DNA of 37,990 bases from Alphaproteobacteria bacterium (lineage in GTDB: Bacteria > Pseudomonadota > Alphaproteobacteria > Micavibrionales > Micavibrionaceae). The DNA is taken from positions 1 to 37,990 of the forward strand of contig JAACQG010000019.1 in NCBI GenBank assembly GCA_009995045.1. Direction: 5' to 3'. Numbering within the stretch: the first letter of the stretch is position 1; each line of letters begins with the position of its first letter. The position numbers and the translations under genes were made by a program. The notes under the pieces were generated by a model, which saw nothing but the letters and a program-made list of their open reading frames with translations, made no database searches and had not been told where the DNA came from. Shown here in pieces: positions 8,275 through 15,844 of this stretch.

Positions 8275-8413
8275 AATTCCCTGTTAATTCCCTGCTAACT
8301 ATGAAAATTATCGATTTAAAGAATCTAAAGTATTGATTTTACAGCACTTTACATTCTAGAGTTTATTTAAGAAACGTTCAATTCCCTGTTAATTCCCTGT
8401 TTAACAGGGAATT
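8275..8413. repeat. AATTCCCTGTT direct repeats with terminal 23-bp palindrome
   Basis: The 11-mer AATTCCCTGTT occurs as two tandem pairs: 8275-8285 with 8286-8296 (one change, GCT for GTT), and 8380-8390 with 8391-8401. The last copy is followed after one base by its exact reverse complement at 8403-8413, giving a perfect 23-bp palindrome at 8391-8413. The two tandem pairs start 105 bases apart. The region lies between the last gene of the recombinase element and tRNA-Ser. Plausible roles are an attachment or recombinase-binding region, binding sites for the ParB-like protein, or a bidirectional terminator, though there is no T-run of note. The remaining sequence from 8235 to 8505 is AT-rich with no gene. 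Confidence 0.75.
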
Positions 8414-8505
8414 AATTATTTCATCTACACATTGTTAAATATTAAAAAGTAATATTTAAGAAGTAGTATTTTAGAAGAGAACATTCTCTGCAGCTGTAGA
8501 CTGAA

Positions 8506-8596
8506 TGGCGGTGCCGGAGGGATTCGAACCCTCGGTACGCTATAAACGTACACACGCTTTCCAAGCGTGCGCCTTAAGCCACTCGGCCACAGCACC
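8506..8596 (-). tRNA. tRNA-Ser (anticodon GGA)
   Basis: Read on the minus strand, the sequence folds as a class II tRNA of 91 bases with encoded CCA (8506-8508). The acceptor stem is GGTGCTG against CGGCACC with discriminator G. The D-arm carries GCCGAGTGGCTTAAGGC. The anticodon stem CACGC/GCGTG encloses TTGGAAA, so the anticodon is GGA (serine UCC/UCU). A long variable arm built on GTACG/CGTAC follows, then the T-arm GAGGG-TTCGAAT-CCCTC. It borders the mobile element, a common position for islands, but I see no duplicated tRNA end at the element's left side. Confidence 0.96.
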
Positions 8597-8701
8597 AATT
8601 TCGCGACATTACCCATACACCACAAAAAGTGCAAGCCCTCTTCCCCCAAAACAACTTCCTTGCTAGACTAAAAGTTAAATTAATGTCTAAAGGCACACAT
8701 C

Positions 8702-9130
8702 ATGCGATTTCCATCCTTTCTTATTTTCATTCTCCTCATTCCCGCATTCATTGCATTGGGCAATGATATCTATCTATTCCAAGCCAATCACCTCACTGGC
8801 AACACCCCCTTATCGATTGATCTAATTAAAGAAAAATTCAAATTCAGCGCCTTTGGATTCATCTGGACGACGTATAGCCCCGAAACCTATAAAGCTGCTG
8901 CGACAAGCCTTGATCCAAAAACATGGGCAACATTAGACTCACTTCTAACAATCAAAGCCTTTTTTGCAGGGCTTTCATTTGCTGGAATAATTGTTGTGTT
9001 CATAGCATTCTTCGGCTTCTTTGGCCTCGGCCCAATGGCTGGCGAAGGCGGAAGAATCTACGGTAAAAAAGAAAAAGACGTACCGACTTTGCGCAAAAAA
9101 GCAAAGAAAATGGTCTATAACCGTAAATAA
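8702..9130 (+). CDS. Small two-helix membrane protein, unknown function
   Basis: A 142-residue protein that I do not recognise as a named family. An N-terminal hydrophobic segment (residues 5-19, FLIFILLIPAFIALG) could be a signal anchor. A second membrane helix lies at about 91-112 (FAGLSFAGIIVVFIAFFGFFG). Between them is a soluble loop of about 70 residues, probably periplasmic. The tail is strongly basic (KKEKDVP, RKKAKKM), which by the positive-inside rule places it in the cytoplasm. It converges on the hydrolase gene with a 10-base gap. No strong ribosome site is seen before the ATG. The length and start match a real gene, and no overlapping frame is better. Confidence 0.6.
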   Translation: MRFPSFLIFILLIPAFIALGNDIYLFQANHLTGNTPLSIDLIKEKFKFSAFGFIWTTYSPETYKAAATSLDPKTWATLDSLLTIKAFFAGLSFAGIIVVFIAFFGFFGLGPMAGEGGRIYGKKEKDVPTLRKKAKKMVYNRK

Positions 9131-9140
9131 CACTTCACGA

Positions 9141-9920
9141 TTACAATTGATCGTTATCACTATTTTGGCTCATCGCAATAATTTCTGATTCAATCATCGC
9201 CAAATCCTGCGGCCGTGAAAGGCTGTGGTCGCCATCTTCGATATAGACAATGTCTAACGGCCCGCCGCTATAGCGTGTTTTGATCATTCTGGGAACTTCG
9301 CTTGGGACTGTGATATCTTTTAATCCATGAAATAATGTGATCGGATAATGATGTGTTTTATCCGTATCCAAAATCAGATGATCAGCACCATCTTCGATTA
9401 AGCGTGCAGTAAATATATATGGCTCATCACTATATTCATTCGGTATCTCGACATAACCCTGCCCACGAATCATTGCACGTTGGGAATCATTTAATTCTTC
9501 ATCATGCAAACGCACAGTAAAATCAGGAGCCGCCGCAATACCAATAAACCCCTTTATATGCGCAAAACGTAACTGGGCAAGAAGCAAACCAATCCATCCC
9601 CCCATCGATGATCCGATCATGATCACAGGGCCATCAATGAGCGCATCAAAAATATCCAACGCATCGCCCAGCCAAGACCCAATTGTTCCATCACGAAAAT
9701 CACCAGCGGACATCCCGTGACCAGAGTAATCAAAGCGAAGATAACCCTGTCCACGGCGCCGACATAACGCCTCAAAATATGTCGCTTTTGTGCCCATCAT
9801 ATCGGAGCGAAACCCACCGCAAAACATAACAATGGGCAGATTTTGGCCCGCATCACTAGCTTTGGAATAAACATAAGCCAATTTCGGTTTATCATCGCGC
9901 TCTAAATACTGGATATCCAT
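9141..9920 (-). CDS. Alpha/beta hydrolase, ABHD10-like esterase/thioesterase
   Basis: This 259-residue protein has the alpha/beta hydrolase order. An oxyanion-hole region FCGGFRSDM comes first, then the strand RFDYSGHGMSAGDF and the nucleophile elbow IGSSMGGW (Ser in GSSMGG). The acid Asp is in FHGLKDITVP and the catalytic His in EDGDHSLSRP. FCGGFRSDM and DYSGHGxS together are typical of the bacterial relatives of ABHD10, which acts on acyl-thioesters or acyl-glucuronides. The substrate here is unknown. It has no signal peptide, so it is cytoplasmic. It is transcribed away from the glycosyltransferase gene that starts 59 bases beyond its start codon. Confidence 0.88.
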   Translation of the reverse strand: MDIQYLERDDKPKLAYVYSKASDAGQNLPIVMFCGGFRSDMMGTKATYFEALCRRRGQGYLRFDYSGHGMSAGDFRDGTIGSWLGDALDIFDALIDGPVIMIGSSMGGWIGLLLAQLRFAHIKGFIGIAAAPDFTVRLHDEELNDSQRAMIRGQGYVEIPNEYSDEPYIFTARLIEDGADHLILDTDKTHHYPITLFHGLKDITVPSEVPRMIKTRYSGGPLDIVYIEDGDHSLSRPQDLAMIESEIIAMSQNSDNDQL

Positions 9921-9979
9921 GCTCAGCCCTCTTCTTCATCTTGCTTAAATCAAACACACAATCTATACATAGTAAGATT

Positions 9980-11197
9980 ATGACTGGATTTCAAACACAA
10001 CCCGTTATCATGCAAATTATTCCAGAGCTCGGCCCTGGCGGAGCGGAACAAGGCTGCATTGATATTGCCGCTGCGATTGTTGCAAACGGAGGACAAGCGA
10101 TCATCGTCTCCAATGGTGGAGCACGCGTACATGAGCTTACCAGAATCGGCGCCGTCCACATCAACATGCCCGTCCACAGCAAAAATCCGGTAATCATGTG
10201 GAAAAACGTTAGAAAGCTGAAAACCCTCATTCAGCGCTACAACGTCGACATCGTCCACGCCAGATCCCGCGCACCCGCGTGGAGCGCATGGCGCGCTTGT
10301 AAAAAGACAAAAGCCCGCTTCATGACAACATGCCACGCCCCCTATAATATCAGCGGCGAAGCAAAAAAATTCTACAACAGTTCAATCGCACATGGTGAGC
10401 GCGTGATCGCAATCTCCCATTTTGTCGCACAATATCTTCATGATAATTATGACCTTGATGAACGCACTATCCGCCTCATCCCGCGCGGCATCCCCATGGA
10501 AAGATTCCACCCCACCGCCGTCACACCGGAGCGTTTGATTACGTTATCATCAGATTGGCGAATCCCTGATGGCGCAAATATCATTATGTTACCGGGTCGA
10601 TTAACGCGCTGGAAAGGCCATCACGTCCTGATTGATGCCATGGCAAAATTGAACCGCAAAGATCTCTTTGCCGTCATCATAGGCTCTGACCAAGGTCGTA
10701 AAGAATATAGCGCAGAACTCAACGAATACATCCAGTCAAAACAACTGGGCAATAAAATTCGAATCGTGGACCACTGCAACGACATGCCCGCCGCATACAT
10801 GCTCGCAACCGTTGTAGTCTGCCCATCGACAGACCCCGAAGGATTTGGCCGCGTCCCCGTAGAAGCGCAGGCAATGGGACGCCCTATTGTCGCCAGCGAC
10901 CACGGCGGCGCGCAGGAAACAATTTTGCGCGGGCAGACCGGCTGGCTCGTCGAACCCGGCAATGCAGATGCAATGGCAAAGGCCATTGAAGAAGCACTAT
11001 CGCTGAACCCAACACAACGCGCAATGCTTGCAACCCATGCCATGTCACATGTTGCGCAAAACTTCACAAAGGATTTGATGGCTGAACGCACCATGCAAGT
11101 ATACGCAGAGCTGATGAAATCATCATTCGGCGCACAGGAAAACAACCAGCCCTTTCATGCTCAACACCAACAACAGCCTCTTAAAACAGCCGTTTAA
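9980..11197 (+). CDS. GT4-family glycosyltransferase, LPS/cell-envelope type
   Basis: A GT-B glycosyltransferase of 405 residues. MQIIPELGPGGAEQGCIDIA holds the N-terminal acceptor loop. FMTTCHAPY and VIAISHFVAQYL end the first domain, and RLIPRGIPMERFHP opens the second. MLPGRLTRWKGHHVLIDAM and DPEGFGRVPVEAQAMGRPIVASDHGG carry the nucleotide-sugar site. The start is set at the ATG at 9980; an in-frame TTG at 9941 is possible but less likely. It is followed after only 5 bases by a GT9 (heptosyltransferase-like) gene, so the pair probably forms an operon for lipopolysaccharide core assembly at the inner membrane. The composition is richer in G+C than the polysaccharide genes at 2-4 kb, consistent with a native chromosomal gene. 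Confidence 0.9.
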   Translation: MTGFQTQPVIMQIIPELGPGGAEQGCIDIAAAIVANGGQAIIVSNGGARVHELTRIGAVHINMPVHSKNPVIMWKNVRKLKTLIQRYNVDIVHARSRAPAWSAWRACKKTKARFMTTCHAPYNISGEAKKFYNSSIAHGERVIAISHFVAQYLHDNYDLDERTIRLIPRGIPMERFHPTAVTPERLITLSSDWRIPDGANIIMLPGRLTRWKGHHVLIDAMAKLNRKDLFAVIIGSDQGRKEYSAELNEYIQSKQLGNKIRIVDHCNDMPAAYMLATVVVCPSTDPEGFGRVPVEAQAMGRPIVASDHGGAQETILRGQTGWLVEPGNADAMAKAIEEALSLNPTQRAMLATHAMSHVAQNFTKDLMAERTMQVYAELMKSSFGAQENNQPFHAQHQQQPLKTAV

Positions 11198-11202
11198 GAA
11201 CA

Positions 11203-12162
11203 ATGACAAGCGCACAAGACAAAATACTGGTCATCAAACTCGGGGCTTTAGGGGATTTTATCCAAGCGCTCGGCCCCATGGCCGCCATCCGAAAACATCA
11301 CCCAAACGCCCATATCACGATTTTAACCACCAAACCCTTTGAAAACTTTGCCAAAGATTGCGGATATTTTAACGAGATATGGCTAGATGATCGTCCACGA
11401 ATCACAAATGTCATAAGCTGGATAGCATTACGCACCAAACTCAACAGCGCAAAATTCAACCGCGTCTATGATCTACAAAATAATGACCGCACCGGGTTTT
11501 ACTATAAACTCTTCAGCCCGAAACCAGAATGGAGCGGCATTGCAAAGGGCGCTTCACACCGCAATGCTAATCCGGATCGTTCTGTTGGCCATGCGTTTGA
11601 TGGTCATGCAGAAACACTGGCTATTGCGGGTATTAAAGAGATTAAGCCTGATCCGTTATTGTGGATGGTGGAAGATACAAGTCATTTCGCCCTCAATCAG
11701 CCATATATCCTTCTTGTGCCCGGATGCGCGCCAGAGCGCCCCGAAAAGCGTTGGCCATCGGACAAATATGGACGTTTGGCGAATATGCTAGTGAAGCGAG
11801 GGTTTCAGCCTGTTCTTATTGGTACTAAAGCGGAGGCCGATGCGACACAGATTATTGTTCATGCCTGCCCCGAGGCGTTGGATTTGACGGGACAGACATC
11901 TCTCAAACATATCGTAACGCTTGCGCGCCATAGCGCCGGTGCGATTGGCAATGACACTGGGCCTATGCATCTTATTGGTGCGACGGGAACGCCTTGTCTT
12001 GTTTTGTTTTCCGGTCATAGCAACCCAGTAAAGCATGCGCCCAAAGGTGGTCGCGTTTCTGTTTTGCAGGAAGATGATTTGAAAGATTTGAAATCAGAGG
12101 ATGTGCTAAATGCGTTTGAGCCGTGTGTGGAACCGACAAAGGGGAATGAAAACTTGCACTAG
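11203..12162 (+). CDS. GT9-family glycosyltransferase (heptosyltransferase-like)
   Basis: This 319-residue protein is a glycosyltransferase family 9 member, the ADP-heptose:LPS heptosyltransferase group. The N terminus ILVIKLGALGDFIQALGPMAAIRKHHP is the diagnostic start. The C-terminal half has LVPGCAPERPEKRWPSDKY and the donor site AIGNDTGPMHLIGATGTPCLVLFSG. It is translated 5 bases after the GT4 gene, a likely two-gene operon for LPS inner core. Its stop (TAG) is shared with the converging ArsR gene through a CTAG tetramer. Whether heptose is the donor cannot be settled from sequence. Confidence 0.92.
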   Translation: MTSAQDKILVIKLGALGDFIQALGPMAAIRKHHPNAHITILTTKPFENFAKDCGYFNEIWLDDRPRITNVISWIALRTKLNSAKFNRVYDLQNNDRTGFYYKLFSPKPEWSGIAKGASHRNANPDRSVGHAFDGHAETLAIAGIKEIKPDPLLWMVEDTSHFALNQPYILLVPGCAPERPEKRWPSDKYGRLANMLVKRGFQPVLIGTKAEADATQIIVHACPEALDLTGQTSLKHIVTLARHSAGAIGNDTGPMHLIGATGTPCLVLFSGHSNPVKHAPKGGRVSVLQEDDLKDLKSEDVLNAFEPCVEPTKGNENLH

Positions 12163-12470
12163 GCCTTTTCCTCGCAAGGATCATCTATAATATTACACAA
12201 AGACGATAGAATCTTTTCGACAGATGTATTGGCTAAGGAATAGTAAATTGTTTGGGCCTCACGACGGGTTTCAACAATTTTGTCACGGCGCAAACGCGCC
12301 AAATGCTGCGACAATGCGGATTGGCTGAGGCCAACAATTTTCTCTAACTCACCAACCGCCCTTTCACCATCGTATAACACGCATGCGATATGAAAGCGCT
12401 TTTCGTTCGACAAAGCCTTTAGAAGGGTCGAAACGGTCGTTGAATGTTTTTGAAAAAAATTGGCATCCAT
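12159..12470 (-). CDS. ArsR-family transcriptional regulator, BigR/SqrR-like
   Basis: A 103-residue winged-helix repressor. KALSNEKRFHIACVLYDGERAVGELEKIVGLSQSALSQHLARLRRDKIVETRREAQTIYYSL matches the ArsR fold throughout, with the recognition helix at about 50-62. It resembles the BigR/SqrR/YgaV branch, in which two cysteines form a tetrasulfide link on sensing reactive sulfur. Here Cys30 sits at the equivalent of the first Cys (ILC..L..GE), and Cys92 and Cys99 lie in the last helix and tail. No metal-binding ELCVCDL motif is present. A sulfur or redox sensor is therefore a reasonable inference. Its target genes are not evident; it is divergent from gmk across 253 bases, where two ATAC-GTAT inverted repeats are present. 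Confidence 0.88.
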   Translation of the reverse strand: MDANFFQKHSTTVSTLLKALSNEKRFHIACVLYDGERAVGELEKIVGLSQSALSQHLARLRRDKIVETRREAQTIYYSLANTSVEKILSSLCNIIDDPCEEKA

Positions 12471-12528
12471 GGCGTGTTAAATCAATAATCCTTCAACTAA
12501 AAAGTGAAAACTATGCTGCTATATTAGA

Positions 12529-12626
12529 ATACACTTGTATGTCTTGTCAAAAAAACAAGCACAATGCTATTATTTACAACATTTTATGTGCTGCGGCGCA
12601 AGTAAAAATATACCCTAAGGTGTATA
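12529..12626. promoter_or_regulatory. Two ATAC/GTAT inverted repeats in the arsR-gmk divergent gap
   Basis: ATAC-ACTT-GTAT lies at 12529-12540, and TATAC (12609-12613) and GTATA (12622-12626) form a second inverted repeat with an 8-base spacer. Both are in the 253-base divergent region between the ArsR regulator and gmk, which is otherwise AT-rich and empty. They are candidate operators for autoregulation, but they do not match a site I know for BigR or SqrR. Confidence 0.25.
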
Positions 12627-12723
12627 CTAGGTTTTCTTTCGCCTCGCACAATATCAAATAATCAAAAACACTTTACCAAACAAAACTCTCTCGTTACTTT
12701 GAAAACTTATTAGGAGAATAAAA

Positions 12724-13365
12724 GTGTCACAATTAAAACGCCGAGGATTAATGTATGTTTTATCCTCACCATCAGGGGCAGGCAAGACAACAATTACACG
12801 TGAATTGCTTAATAATAATGCGGATGTAACGATTTCTATTTCCGCGACAACGCGTCAGCGCCGTGGCGGAGAAACGCATGGCAAAGATTATTATTTCGTG
12901 AGCACGGAAGATTTTCGCAATATGGTCGAAAATGAAGAGATGCTGGAGCACGCAAAAGTCTTTGATAATTATTACGGCACACCGCGCGGCCCCGTTGAAG
13001 ATGCTCTTCAGAGCGGGAAAGACGTTATTTTTGATATCGACTGGCAAGGAACACAAAAGCTTGCAGAGATTGCACGAGATGACCTTGTGACAGTTTTCAT
13101 TCTTCCGCCATCACGCGGTGAACTTGAGAAACGTTTACGCAGCCGCGCCGAAAATACGTTAGAAAGCGAAGAGCAAATCCAGGGGCGCATGTCCAAAGCA
13201 TCCGATGAAATGTCGCATTACCTCGAATATGATTACGTTATTGTAAACAACAACATTGATTACGCCATTAAGAAGGCTCAATTAATCCTTGAGGGAGAGC
13301 GGCTAAAGAGACGCCGTATGGTTGGTCTTTCTGATTTCGTCCGGGGCTTGAAGGACGGATTATAA
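12724..13365 (+). CDS. gmk: Guanylate kinase
   Basis: Guanylate kinase (213 residues, the usual length) phosphorylates GMP to GDP with ATP and is essential for GTP and dGTP supply. The P-loop is SSPSGAGKTT (residues 14-23). The GMP-binding region follows with SATTRQRRGGETHGKDYYFVS and the conserved HAKVFDNYYGTPRGPVEDAL. The VIFDIDWQGTQKL strand and the LRSRAENTLESEEQIQGRM lid are also present. The start codon is GTG, preceded by AGGAG 7 bases upstream. The 3' end overlaps an unknown gene on the other strand by 98 bases. Confidence 0.97.
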   Translation: MSQLKRRGLMYVLSSPSGAGKTTITRELLNNNADVTISISATTRQRRGGETHGKDYYFVSTEDFRNMVENEEMLEHAKVFDNYYGTPRGPVEDALQSGKDVIFDIDWQGTQKLAEIARDDLVTVFILPPSRGELEKRLRSRAENTLESEEQIQGRMSKASDEMSHYLEYDYVIVNNNIDYAIKKAQLILEGERLKRRRMVGLSDFVRGLKDGL

Positions 13366-13975
13366 AGCTAAGCATATATCTTTCTAATGCATTTAAGCCA
13401 GCGTGATTATCTCTAATTTCCTTTATAATGGGGTGAAGTGAAAATACACGTTTCCAAACAACATCTTTCTTCCAGTCATCTTTATTTTTATCAACCGCCC
13501 AAAGATTGTCTTTATGAGCAATTGTAAAATAATGCCCATGTCCTGTAATTACACAGTTTTCAAAATCGCCCGTTAACCTTCTAGGATTGTCTCTCAAAGA
13601 TCCATTATGCATCAATAGCTCAGGCAGGGTAATGCCCATCGCACTAGACACTTCTGGCATATAATAAGTGTAAGGATATCGATTAAACCAATTATCATGA
13701 AGTTTCTTAAAATACGAGCTTAAGGCATTTTTTATGTCTCCATATCCTTCGTTAATAGTTTTTTCAGGGGGGTCATCATCCAAAAAAGATCCGATAATGT
13801 GGCCGTTTAATTCATCAAACATGAGCAGCATTTCGGAGCGATTAAACATATGCCGCCATTCATGTGGAAAATGTATGAGGCCGGTCTTTTTCATACGCGC
13901 GTCAAAATAACCGCTAAACTGATAATATCCAGCCGTCACACGCTCATCGATGGTTTTCGGCAGATCATGCAGCAT
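13268..13975 (-). CDS. Hypothetical protein downstream of ksgA, antisense overlap with gmk
   Basis: A 235-residue ORF that I do not recognise. It follows ksgA on the same strand after 15 bases. It is rich in aromatic residues and histidine, with HFPHEWRHMFNR (about 35-46), LLMFDELNGHIIGSF (50-64) and NCVITGHGHYFTIAHKDNLWAVD (about 138-160). It has no signal peptide or membrane segment. The last 32 or so codons run antisense into the end of gmk (98 bases), unlike other convergent pairs here, which overlap by four bases. The tail sequence is low in structure and may be read-through past a lost stop. The coding pattern upstream of the overlap looks genuine, since both flanking genes leave the space open. 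Function unknown. Confidence 0.6.
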   Translation of the reverse strand: MLHDLPKTIDERVTAGYYQFSGYFDARMKKTGLIHFPHEWRHMFNRSEMLLMFDELNGHIIGSFLDDDPPEKTINEGYGDIKNALSSYFKKLHDNWFNRYPYTYYMPEVSSAMGITLPELLMHNGSLRDNPRRLTGDFENCVITGHGHYFTIAHKDNLWAVDKNKDDWKKDVVWKRVFSLHPIIKEIRDNHAGLNALERYMLSFIIRPSSPGRNQKDQPYGVSLAALPQGLIEPS

Positions 13976-13990
13976 GGCGCATATATAATA

Positions 13991-14851
13991 TTATGACAAA
14001 GATTTTGCAAGCTTTATAAATTCATCGCCGCGTAAATTCTCCGCGCGCAATGACGGGTCAATACCGCACGAATCAAGCGCCTCGGTATAATCCTTAAGCG
14101 AGCTGCGTATCATTTTGCGGCGCTGGCCAAACGCTGCGGCCGTTATGGTTTCAACGCTTGCGAATAATGGCGCATCTTCATCTAATGTTTTCGGCACAAA
14201 TTGCACGACGCTGGACGTAACCTTAGGCGGCGGTGTAAACGCAGCAGGGGAAAGGTCAAACAGCTTTTTCGTGGAACATAGCCAGTTGCTCATCACGGCC
14301 AAGCGTCCATATGCCTTATCACCCACTTGCGCGCAGATACGTTGCGCCACTTCTTTTTGGAACATCAAAATCATCGCGTCATAATGGCCCGCATCATCAC
14401 GCAATTGTTTTAGCCAGCCAATCAAAAGCGGGGTTGCGATGTTGTAGGGTAAATTGGCAACAATCACGCGCGGCGCGGGAGTAAGCGTAGTGAGGTCATA
14501 TGTCATCGCATCGCCCTCAATGATCTCTAGCCTCTCACCCGCAACTGTTTTTAAATCCTGCAACACACCGATAGCGCGGGGATCAAATTCGATTGCGGTT
14601 ACGGATTTTGCGCCAGCGCGCAACAATGAACGCGTTAGTCCGCCCGGGCCGGGCCCAATCTCAATCACATGTTTATCCGCCAAACCCGTATCGCCGCATC
14701 CGCATGCAATGCCCGCATGACGCGCAATTTTGTCGGTGATATTTGAATCAAGAAGGAAATTTTGTCCGAACTTCTTATCCGCAACCAGCCCATGCGCGGC
14801 AATAACCTCGCGCAATGGAGGGAGGGTGTCCAAATCATTCTGGCGCGACAA
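13991..14851 (-). CDS. rsmA: 16S rRNA dimethyladenosine transferase RsmA/KsgA
   Basis: RsmA (KsgA) dimethylates two adjacent adenosines (A1518, A1519 in E. coli numbering) near the 3' end of 16S rRNA late in 30S assembly. Seen here: KKFGQNFLLDSNI at the N terminus, the SAM motif EIGPGPGGLTRSLL, AIEFD, and the target-base motif NLPYNIATPLL. The C-terminal domain has FTPPPKVTSSVVQF and FGQRRKMIRSSLK. The frame stays open to 14941, but residues before about 14851 overlap surA and look unrelated. I favour the TTG at 14851, 6 bases after GAGG, giving 286 residues; other in-frame TTG codons lie slightly downstream. The start lies inside the last codons of surA, so translation is probably coupled. 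Confidence 0.93.
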   Translation of the reverse strand: MSRQNDLDTLPPLREVIAAHGLVADKKFGQNFLLDSNITDKIARHAGIACGCGDTGLADKHVIEIGPGPGGLTRSLLRAGAKSVTAIEFDPRAIGVLQDLKTVAGERLEIIEGDAMTYDLTTLTPAPRVIVANLPYNIATPLLIGWLKQLRDDAGHYDAMILMFQKEVAQRICAQVGDKAYGRLAVMSNWLCSTKKLFDLSPAAFTPPPKVTSSVVQFVPKTLDEDAPLFASVETITAAAFGQRRKMIRSSLKDYTEALDSCGIDPSLRAENLRGDEFIKLAKSLS

Positions 14852-15794
14852 GACGATCCTCGATAAACGCTGAAGATTTGAGATCAAGAAGAAGACGTTG
14901 CTGCAAACGCTCCAAACGCTCCATACCCAATGATGTCGCAATCTGATCGCGGTCTGGCATATTGTCTTCGGAAATTTGGCGTTTCTGGCGCACGAGCAAA
15001 ATATGATAGCCGCCTAATGAGCGAATAGGGTTGCTGACTTGTTCCGGCTCAAGTGTGACAAGAACATCGTCAAGCTCGCGGGACAATTGACCCGCCTGCA
15101 CCCATCCAAGATCACCGCCTTGTGGCGCACCCGGCGCTTTTGAAAATTGCTGTGCGATGCGGAAAAACGGGACTTTGCCAGCTTGCATATCGAGTGACAA
15201 ATTACGCGCTAAATCGCGCACTTGCTCTTCCTCGCTGGGCTTTTCAATCGGCAAATAAATCTCTGACGCTAAATATTCATAGCTGCCTACATTGTCCTTT
15301 AGACGGTTTAGAACCGTGTCGATATCGCTTTCGGATACATTGACCTGCGGGCGAAGGCGTTTGGAAACGACCTTTGACCACATAAGCTGTGATCTGATTT
15401 GGCGGTACATTGTCTCGATATTGATCCCGCTCTGCTCAAGCGCCTGTTGAAATTGATCAGGCTCTAAACCGTTTTGTTGGGCGATTGTTGCGAAACCATT
15501 GTTAATTTCTTCTTGGCTAACATCAACATCATTGCGCGCAGCCTCTTGGAATTTAAGCTGTTCTTCGATGAGAGAGCCAACAATCTGCGGCATTAAGCGC
15601 TGGCGCACTTGTGGGCTGTCGGGAATACGTGAGGATGCAAGGATCAAACGATAACGGTCATTCAAATCAGAATACGAAATCGCATCCTCATTCACAACAA
15701 CCGCAATCCCCATCTCTGCCGCACGTATATGCGGCGCAAATGAGGCAACCAAAACAAAAATAAAAGCTGAGATATATAAACGCATGTATAACAT
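14835..15794 (-). CDS. surA: Periplasmic chaperone/peptidyl-prolyl isomerase SurA
   Basis: SurA carries unfolded outer-membrane proteins through the periplasm. The protein has 319 residues with an N-terminal signal peptide (hydrophobic 5-20, cleavage near residue 25 after IRA). The SurA N-terminal domain follows: VVVNEDAISYSDLNDRYRLI through the helical GSLIEEQLKFQEAA region. One parvulin (PPIC) domain lies at about 165-275, with FRIAQQFSKAPGAPQGGDLGWV and IRSLGGYHILLV. E. coli SurA has two parvulin domains; many alphaproteobacterial forms have one, as here. It sits upstream of ksgA as in many proteobacteria, but the usual lptD before it and pdxA after it are absent. The start could be the Met at 15794 or at 15785. 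Confidence 0.9.
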   Translation of the reverse strand: MLYMRLYISAFIFVLVASFAPHIRAAEMGIAVVVNEDAISYSDLNDRYRLILASSRIPDSPQVRQRLMPQIVGSLIEEQLKFQEAARNDVDVSQEEINNGFATIAQQNGLEPDQFQQALEQSGINIETMYRQIRSQLMWSKVVSKRLRPQVNVSESDIDTVLNRLKDNVGSYEYLASEIYLPIEKPSEEEQVRDLARNLSLDMQAGKVPFFRIAQQFSKAPGAPQGGDLGWVQAGQLSRELDDVLVTLEPEQVSNPIRSLGGYHILLVRQKRQISEDNMPDRDQIATSLGMERLERLQQRLLLDLKSSAFIEDRLVAPE

Positions 15795-15844
15795 ATAATT
15801 CCTACGCCGCTCGCTGGCAAACCATTCGGCAATAAAGACGGTGA

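Noticed and set aside
8506-8596. tRNA-Ser 3' end as attachment site for the element
   Set aside because: No duplicated tRNA end is seen at the left side (3939-4161), and large serine recombinases generally do not target tRNA genes.
8425-8649. Minus-strand frame of 74 codons
   Set aside because: It covers the tRNA-Ser gene and is not a protein gene.
11468-11791. Plus-strand frame of 107 codons
   Set aside because: It is in another frame of the GT9 gene, whose motifs are intact.
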